Origin: Bacteroidota bacterium | GTDB taxonomy: Bacteria; Bacteroidota; Bacteroidia; Chitinophagales; Chitinophagaceae | Assembly (NCBI GenBank): GCA_030706635.1 | Contig: JAUZOD010000029.1 | Span: 1-47,763 of the forward strand | DNA length: 47,763 nt | Direction of reading: 5' to 3' | Shown: piece by piece, positions 43,031-47,763 of the stretch | Layout: the number at the start of each line of letters is the position of its first letter | Numbering within the stretch: position 1 is the stretch's first letter | The notes under the pieces: model-generated | What the model saw: only the letters and a program-made list of their open reading frames with translations | Database searches by the model: none | Told to the model about the DNA's origin: nothing | Made by a program: the position numbers and the translations under genes

Positions 43031-43047
43031 ATGAAAAAATTTTTCAT
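43031..43047. promoter_or_regulatory. Perfect palindrome in the glgA / sugar-MFS divergent region
   Basis: ATGAAAAA-A-TTTTTCAT, an inverted repeat of eight matching pairs with one central base. It is 17 bp upstream of a weak -7-like TACTTTC at 43064 and 51 bp before the MFS ATG. A second short palindrome CTCATGAG (43021-43028) precedes it. The position fits an operator that could act on both transcription units. The regulator is unknown and is not encoded nearby. Confidence 0.5.
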
Positions 43048-43097
43048 CAAGCAAAAACTTGACTACTTTCAGCACTTATTTAAATTCTTCCCTGCGC

Positions 43098-44573
43098 ATG
43101 AGCCAGCCTACCAAATGGTCACAATTCAGCGTTCTGATCAGTGTTTTCTTTTTCTGGGGATTTGTTGCTGCAAGTAATGATATTCTGATTCCAGTGTTTA
43201 AAGAAAAGCTCCACTTGCAACAATGGCAATCGCAGATGATTTCCTTTGCTTTTTACGTGGCCTACACGGTTGGTTCGATCATTTATTTTTTTATTTCCAA
43301 AGCAAACGGAGGGGATATTCTTAACCGGCTCGGGTATAAGAACGGCATTTCATTGGGACTGATTATTTCCGCTTTTGGTACACTGCTGTTTTATCCTGCT
43401 GCGCAAACGGCTTCGTTTGCGCTGATGATTACCGGTCTATTTATTGTAGGCCTTGGATTTTCTCTTCAGCAAACGGCAGCTAATCCACTGGCCATTATTA
43501 TGGGTGATCCGAAATCGGGATCGCAGCGACTAAGCATGGCGGGAGGTGTGAATAATTTCGGAACCACCATCGGGCCGCTGCTGGTCAGCTTTGCCATTTT
43601 CGGAACCGTGGCCGTTGGCAGTAAGGGCGTTGCCAGTATTGAAAGCATCAAAACACCCTACCTTATTTTAGGACTTGCATTTTTAGTCGTCGCCGTCGTT
43701 TTTAAATTTTCTTCCCTGCCCAATAAAATAGACCTGGACGCTATCGCAGCAGATGAAGCGGTAGCCGGCGGGGGGAAAGTGGTTGACCGTGGAAGTCCTT
43801 TAAAATATCAGCAATTGGCTCTCGGCATGCTGGGCATATTTGTTTATGTTGGTGTGGAAGTGAGTACGGCCAGTAACCTGCCGGAATTTATGAAGGAACA
43901 TGTTTCAACAGCTGACGGTCTGCCCTTCCCTACTGAAAATATCGCACCCTTTGTATCCCTGTACTGGGCGAGTTTAATGATTGGGCGATGGACTTCTTCC
44001 GTGGGTGCCTTTGGCGTGGGTGAAAGCCTGAAGAAAATATTGAATTTCGTTATGCCTTATCTGGCGTTTGGTGTTTTTCTTGTCGTAACCAAAATCGCCA
44101 GACACGATATTACGCCTTTCTATATATATGCGTTCGTTATCATTGCCATGATCATCGGCACTTTGCTAAGCAGGGGAAACCCTGCCCGTCAGTTACTGAT
44201 CTTTTCGGGCATGGCCATCGTGTCTTTATTCATCGGCATGTTATCTCACGGAATGACCAGCGTATTTGCATTTATCAGTGTGGGTCTGTTTTGCTCAACC
44301 CTCTGGCCATGCATCTTTACGCTGGCGATAGCCGGTTTGGGAAAACATACCAATGAAGGAGCGAGTTTCCTCATAATGATGATCTTTGGCGGCGGTATCA
44401 TCAGTCTGCTCCAGGGCTGGCTGGCCGACAACAGGTATCTGGGCATCCAATGGTCTTATCTGGTGGGTGTGGCCTGCTTCGCTTACCTGATATTTTATGC
44501 CATAAGAGCGAAAGCCATATTGAAGAGTCAGGGAATTGACTATGATGAATTGCAAAGCGCCGGTGGGCATTAA
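43098..44573 (+). CDS. FucP-type sugar MFS transporter
   Basis: Sugar:H+ symporter of the FHS/FucP branch of the MFS, 491 aa with about 12 helices. Hallmarks: FFFWGFVAASNDILIPVFK in helix 1 and GFSLQQTAANPLAIIMGDP at helix 4, then GGVNNFGTTIGPLLVSFAIF in helix 5. It groups with glucose/galactose/fucose carriers. The ATG at 43098 is used; an in-frame TTG 39 bp upstream lies close to the promoter. A ROK sugar kinase follows after 37 bp, suggesting a two-gene unit for hexose uptake and phosphorylation. Confidence 0.93.
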   Translation: MSQPTKWSQFSVLISVFFFWGFVAASNDILIPVFKEKLHLQQWQSQMISFAFYVAYTVGSIIYFFISKANGGDILNRLGYKNGISLGLIISAFGTLLFYPAAQTASFALMITGLFIVGLGFSLQQTAANPLAIIMGDPKSGSQRLSMAGGVNNFGTTIGPLLVSFAIFGTVAVGSKGVASIESIKTPYLILGLAFLVVAVVFKFSSLPNKIDLDAIAADEAVAGGGKVVDRGSPLKYQQLALGMLGIFVYVGVEVSTASNLPEFMKEHVSTADGLPFPTENIAPFVSLYWASLMIGRWTSSVGAFGVGESLKKILNFVMPYLAFGVFLVVTKIARHDITPFYIYAFVIIAMIIGTLLSRGNPARQLLIFSGMAIVSLFIGMLSHGMTSVFAFISVGLFCSTLWPCIFTLAIAGLGKHTNEGASFLIMMIFGGGIISLLQGWLADNRYLGIQWSYLVGVACFAYLIFYAIRAKAILKSQGIDYDELQSAGGH

Positions 44574-44610
44574 CATGAAATTCTGAAGTGATTATCATTA
44601 AATTTAGGGC

Positions 44611-45597
44611 ATGGTAAAAGGAACCTCTTCGCCGGCTTCACTCGAAGCCCTGGCGATCGGAATAGACATCGGCGGAACCGGAACCAAATTTGGCATTGTG
44701 GACCGCGTTGGAAACGTGTTGTTTACCGGCGAGATTTCTACAAAAAAGCACAAACAGGTCGGAACATTCATTGATGAATTGCATGAGAATCTTTCCTCCC
44801 TGATTCAGAATGTTGGGGGCTCCGGCCGCATCCGGGGAATCGGTGTGGGTGCGCCCAACGGGAATTATTATACCGGAACAGTGGAATATGCGCCTAATCT
44901 TCCATGGAAAGGCATTATTCCGCTGGCCCAGCTCATTCAGGATAAATTTCAATTGCCCAGTATACTTACCAACGACGCCAATGCGGCGGCCATTGGAGAA
45001 ATGATGTATGGAGCTGCGCAGGGAATGAAGGATTTCATCATGATCACATTAGGTACCGGTGTTGGCAGTGGCATCGTGGCCAACGGGCACCTCGTGCTGG
45101 GGCATGACGGGTTTGCCGGGGAACTCGGTCATACCATAATCATCCCTGATGGCAGGTTTCACGAAGGAACCGGCAAGTACGGCTCACTGGAAAGTTATGC
45201 ATCGGCTACCGGCGTAACCCTAACGGCCAAGGAGATGCTGGCAAAAACTGATACGGAGAGCCTGCTCCGCCAGATTTCGGTTAAAGATATAGACTCTAAA
45301 AAAGTGTATGATGCTGCTGTTCAGGGTGATGCCGTTGCGCGGGAAATCTTCGAATATACCGGCAAGATCCTGGGTATGGCGCTGGCTAATTTTGTTATGT
45401 TCTCCAGTCCGGAAGCCATTATTTTATTCGGCGGCCTCACCAAATCGGGCGATTTCATCCTTAAACCAACCCGGGAGTACATGGAAGCAAATCTGATCCA
45501 GGTATTCCAGAACCGGGTGAAAATCCTGGTCAGTCATCTGCGGGAATCAGATGCTGCCATTTTGGGTGCAAGTGCGCTGGTATGGGAAATGCCTTAG
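44611..45597 (+). CDS. ROK family sugar kinase (glucokinase-like), zinc motif lost
   Basis: 328 aa. ATP phosphate-1 motif DIGGTGTKFG (19-28), catalytic Asp in LTNDANAAAIGE, TLGTGVGSGIVANG, and GELGH with the metal-site His. The following segment, which in most ROK proteins is the CxCGxxGCxE zinc site, reads DGRFHEGTGKYGSLESYASA without any Cys. No helix-turn-helix domain, so it is a kinase rather than a repressor. With the MFS upstream it would phosphorylate imported glucose or a similar hexose, feeding the glycogen genes next door. Confidence 0.9.
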   Translation: MVKGTSSPASLEALAIGIDIGGTGTKFGIVDRVGNVLFTGEISTKKHKQVGTFIDELHENLSSLIQNVGGSGRIRGIGVGAPNGNYYTGTVEYAPNLPWKGIIPLAQLIQDKFQLPSILTNDANAAAIGEMMYGAAQGMKDFIMITLGTGVGSGIVANGHLVLGHDGFAGELGHTIIIPDGRFHEGTGKYGSLESYASATGVTLTAKEMLAKTDTESLLRQISVKDIDSKKVYDAAVQGDAVAREIFEYTGKILGMALANFVMFSSPEAIILFGGLTKSGDFILKPTREYMEANLIQVFQNRVKILVSHLRESDAAILGASALVWEMP

Positions 45598-45625
45598 GTT
45601 TTATTAAGAGAATACGGTATTTTTT

Positions 45626-45711
45626 GTTGACTGTTGACCGTTGACGGACTTTAGTTGCGAATCCGCACCTGATGCCGGTCAACGGTCAATAGTCAACAAT
45701 CAACAATCAAC
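45626..45711. repeat. Family B inverted repeat, copy 2 (GTTGACn units with conserved loop)
   Basis: Left arm: GTTGACT, GTTGACC, GTTGACG (45626-45646). Right arm: GGTCAAC, GGTCAAT, AGTCAAC, then AATCAAC twice (45677-45711). The loop keeps the TTTAGTTGCGAAT core of copy 1, with TGCGAATCCGCA in place of the perfect palindrome. It lies between the convergent ROK kinase and lipA genes and contains the lipA stop codon (45702-45700). Confidence 0.88.
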
Positions 45712-46629
45712 TTTCTCTGCAAGCCATTGCTTTCTTCCCAGCCCCGCCATCACGTGCCTTTCGCTGTGGTATGATGAACGGACGAGGGGTCCGCTCTCCA
45801 CATAATCGAGGCCGAGCCCATAGCCGATTTCGCGTAACTCGGCGAATTCGTCGGGATGAACAAAGCGGTGAACAGCCAGGTGCTTTTTGGTAGGCTGGAG
45901 ATATTGGCCAATGGTGATCACATCCACGCCCTGATTGGCCAGGTCTTTTAGGGTCTGAATCACTTCTTCTTTGGTTTCGCCAAGTCCCAGCATGATGCCG
46001 CTTTTGGTTCGCATGCCCCCTTTTTTCAAAATGTTGAGGGTTTGCATGCTTCTCCAGTACTTAGCCTGGATCCGCACCTGTTTGGTGAGCCTTTCAACGG
46101 TTTCAATATTATGTGAAACCACGTCCGGAGCCACGTCTATAATGCGTTGGATGTTTTCTTCTTCCGCTTTAAAGTCGGGAATCAGGGTCTCCAGGGTTGT
46201 TTCAGGATTCATCGATTTTATCGCTCGGATGGTATTTTGCCAGATGATGCTGCCGCCGTCCTTGATCTCATCGCGGTCTACGGATGTAATCACCGCATGT
46301 TTTACTTTCATCAGATGGATGGCTTCAGCCACACGCTGGGGCTCGTCCCAGTCAACGGCCAGGGGGCGGCCGGTTGCCACGGCACAAAAACCGCAACTGC
46401 GGGTACAGATATTACCGAGGATCATGAAGGTTGCGGTGCCCGCACCCCAGCATTCACCCATATTGGGGCAGTTTCCGCTTTCACAGATGGTGTGCAGCTT
46501 ATGCTTGTCAACCAGGTTGCGAACCTGTTTGAACGTTTCTCCGATGGGTAATTTAACCCGAAGCCAGGCCGGCTTCTTAACAATACTGTCTGTAGGATTT
46601 ATATCGGGGAGTACAGGAAGTTCTTGCAT
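45700..46629 (-). CDS. lipA: Lipoyl synthase
   Basis: Radical-SAM enzyme inserting two sulfurs into octanoyl groups on lipoyl domains; 309 aa from the ATG at 46629. The auxiliary cluster cysteines are C49, C54 and C60 ([12 protein letters not shown]) and the radical-SAM cluster C75, C79 and C82 (CTRSCGFC). The C-terminal RSSYHSE supplies the Ser ligand of the auxiliary cluster. The last residues VDC and the stop codon are encoded by family B repeat copy 2, so the original C-terminal end has probably been replaced. Confidence 0.96.
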   Translation of the reverse strand: MQELPVLPDINPTDSIVKKPAWLRVKLPIGETFKQVRNLVDKHKLHTICESGNCPNMGECWGAGTATFMILGNICTRSCGFCAVATGRPLAVDWDEPQRVAEAIHLMKVKHAVITSVDRDEIKDGGSIIWQNTIRAIKSMNPETTLETLIPDFKAEEENIQRIIDVAPDVVSHNIETVERLTKQVRIQAKYWRSMQTLNILKKGGMRTKSGIMLGLGETKEEVIQTLKDLANQGVDVITIGQYLQPTKKHLAVHRFVHPDEFAELREIGYGLGLDYVESGPLVRSSYHSERHVMAGLGRKQWLAEKVDC

Positions 46630-46654
46630 AGTCGTAATGAAAGTGCAAAAATAG

Positions 46655-47464
46655 TCACTTTCTCCTGCCAAACATAATGCTGATGTAGGCGTTGAAAAAC
46701 AGGTTTTTCTGTTTAACGAGATAATCCAGGGGGATCTTACTGAAATAATATTCGGCCGTAATCCCGACTTCAATAGCGGTAACGTTCTGATTGAACCGGC
46801 CATAGTCAAACCGGATGGCTGTTTTGGCATTCAGTCCGGGCTTGATGCTTAGTTTGTCCCAGCCCGAGCCAAAGCCGAGGGCATCGTTCACCAGGTATCC
46901 GCTGTCCAGGATTTCCGGATAGGTGCTGGTGGAGAGTTCATTATTGTTCTGGTCTTTGTAAACATGCAATAAGTATGGTTTGAGCAGGCCGATGGAGGCG
47001 CCGCCGCTGTAAAGTGCCGTTACCGCCACGCCGTTTTTATTCCCTTTGCCGCCGATCAGGTATTGTTCTCCGATGGCAGCCTTGAACTGGTAGAAATTAT
47101 TAAGCCTTCCGATGGCGATGGAGTTCAGGGTGTAACCATTAAACCCGCCTACGGCCACTTTATGGTCCTTCGGATCTTTCTTTTCGTTCAATTCAAACTG
47201 GAGAAGCCGGGTTTTCCGGACGCTCTTGAATTTACCCCGTTCATAGAAAATTCCATATCCGTCTGTAGCGATGCGTACCCCGAAAACACTGTGATGGTCA
47301 AAAACGAGATCCCCCTCCTCTTCCATTTTCATCATCCGGTTGATCCGGTCTTTCTTGGCTGAACTCCGGGATTTATTATAAGTGGGTGAAGGGGATTGTT
47401 GGGCAAGGAGGGTAACGGTGGCCGTGGAAAAGCAAATCAGAAACAACAACTTTTTTAACGCCAT
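46655..47464 (-). CDS. Secreted, outer-membrane-like protein of unknown function
   Basis: 269 aa from the ATG at 47464. A signal peptide ([21 protein letters not shown]) is followed by a basic linker ([20 protein letters not shown]) and a chain of amphipathic, aromatic-rich strands ([49 protein letters not shown]) ending in [13 protein letters not shown]. This suggests a small beta-barrel. I recognise no named family. It lies 25 bp upstream of lipA on the same strand. Confidence 0.75.
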   Translation of the reverse strand: MALKKLLFLICFSTATVTLLAQQSPSPTYNKSRSSAKKDRINRMMKMEEEGDLVFDHHSVFGVRIATDGYGIFYERGKFKSVRKTRLLQFELNEKKDPKDHKVAVGGFNGYTLNSIAIGRLNNFYQFKAAIGEQYLIGGKGNKNGVAVTALYSGGASIGLLKPYLLHVYKDQNNNELSTSTYPEILDSGYLVNDALGFGSGWDKLSIKPGLNAKTAIRFDYGRFNQNVTAIEVGITAEYYFSKIPLDYLVKQKNLFFNAYISIMFGRRK

Positions 47465-47481
47465 GATTGAGATTACTGCTG

Positions 47482-47489
47482 TAAATTTA
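47482..47489. promoter_or_regulatory. Palindromic -7-like element between two divergent genes
   Basis: TAAATTTA is its own reverse complement and matches TAnnTTTG at all but the last base on both strands. It lies 17 bp before the ATG of the minus-strand membrane-type gene (47464) and 11 bp before the plus-strand OsmC ATG (47501), so one element could serve both directions. Confidence 0.4.
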
Positions 47490-47500
47490 TGGAAAAATAC

Positions 47501-47763
47501 ATGACCTCTACTGTTATTTACGAGGGAGAACTGAGAACGGTTGCCCGGCATCTTGCTTCAGGCAGCACGATTGAAACGGATGCGCCATTAGACAACCGGG
47601 GAAAAGGTGAAAAATTTTCACCAACTGACCTGGTAGCGACTGCCCTCGGAAGCTGTATGCTGACCATTATGGGTATGAAGGCCCGCGATATGCAGGTTGA
47701 TCTCAAAGACACCCGCATAGAAATACAGAAGCTGATGAAGGCGGATCCACGGCGGATTGGAGG
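47501..47763 (+). CDS. OsmC family protein (partial, C-terminus beyond the window)
   Basis: Start of an OsmC/Ohr-like protein: TSTVIYEGELRTVARHLASG, then SPTDLVATALGSCMLTIMGM with the conserved Cys of the peroxidase site in GSCML. These proteins reduce organic hydroperoxides or act in stress protection; the second Cys is beyond the window edge. The ATG at 47501 is preferred; an in-frame ATG at 47489 overlaps the -7-like element. Confidence 0.88.
   Translation, partial: MTSTVIYEGELRTVARHLASGSTIETDAPLDNRGKGEKFSPTDLVATALGSCMLTIMGMKARDMQVDLKDTRIEIQKLMKADPRRIG

Overview
The window comes from a mid-GC Bacteroidota chromosome, most likely a member of the Chitinophagaceae. The signs are a FecI-type sigma / FecR anti-sigma / SusC / SusD locus, many TAnnTTTG promoter elements (the Bacteroidota -7 box), few Shine-Dalgarno sequences, and a core gene set (argS, ahcY, rlmH, lipA, fmt, ispE, pepT) with Bacteroidota-style sequence features. 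The family assignment is an inference. Both window ends cut genes: a GMC oxidoreductase at the left and an OsmC protein at the right.

Layout. 1-2.7 kb, minus strand: ExbB/ExbD-type proton channel genes, then a Tat-type gluconate 2-dehydrogenase subunit 3 homologue and a partial GMC oxidoreductase. 2.9-14.8 kb: mainly housekeeping genes (ypdA, pepT, a CPBP protease, an FKBP isomerase, fmt, a GT39-like glycosyltransferase, rlmH, a rhomboid protease, tilS with a TPR partner, etfB/etfA and a bifunctional nuclease). 14.8-20 kb: ispE, rocD, a VIT1/CCC1 transporter, a small membrane protein, dapF and a nucleoside phosphorylase, followed by tRNA-Cys. 20.2-27.7 kb: an ECF sigma factor, FecR, SusC and SusD, a nutrient-uptake locus with no degradative enzyme beside it. 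27.9-35.6 kb: a NUDIX hydrolase, an Lrp regulator divergent from ahcY, an alpha/beta hydrolase, a Tat-targeted sugar isomerase-like protein, GtrA, argS and a zinc-free sirtuin.

35.7-45.6 kb is a carbohydrate storage island. glgA-glgC-SLC45-type MFS-glgB reads leftward. A FucP-type sugar MFS plus a ROK sugar kinase read rightward from the shared divergent region. Together they would import sugar, phosphorylate it, activate it to ADP-glucose and polymerise and branch glycogen. lipA, an outer-membrane-like hypothetical protein and the start of an OsmC gene close the window.

The least explained feature is two families of short-unit inverted repeats. Family A has arms of 8-bp AATGTGnn units (three copies: 1906-1991, 3886-4007, 12968-13084). 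Family B has arms of 7-bp GTTGACn units (two full copies, 6788-6873 and 45626-45711, sharing a conserved central loop, and one half copy at 6277-6304). Wherever an element meets the 3' end of a gene it supplies the stop codon (six of six cases). The unit lengths are not multiples of three and the units contain TAA, TAG or TGA, so one reading direction (both directions for family A) is stopped in all three frames. Other regulatory candidates are a long dyad between lrp and ahcY, a perfect 17-bp palindrome between glgA and the sugar MFS, a palindrome inside the promoter spacer of the NUDIX gene, and a palindromic -7 element that may fire both ways at 47.48 kb. No CRISPR array, prophage, insertion sequence or replication origin was seen. 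No stretch over 300 bases lacks a gene.
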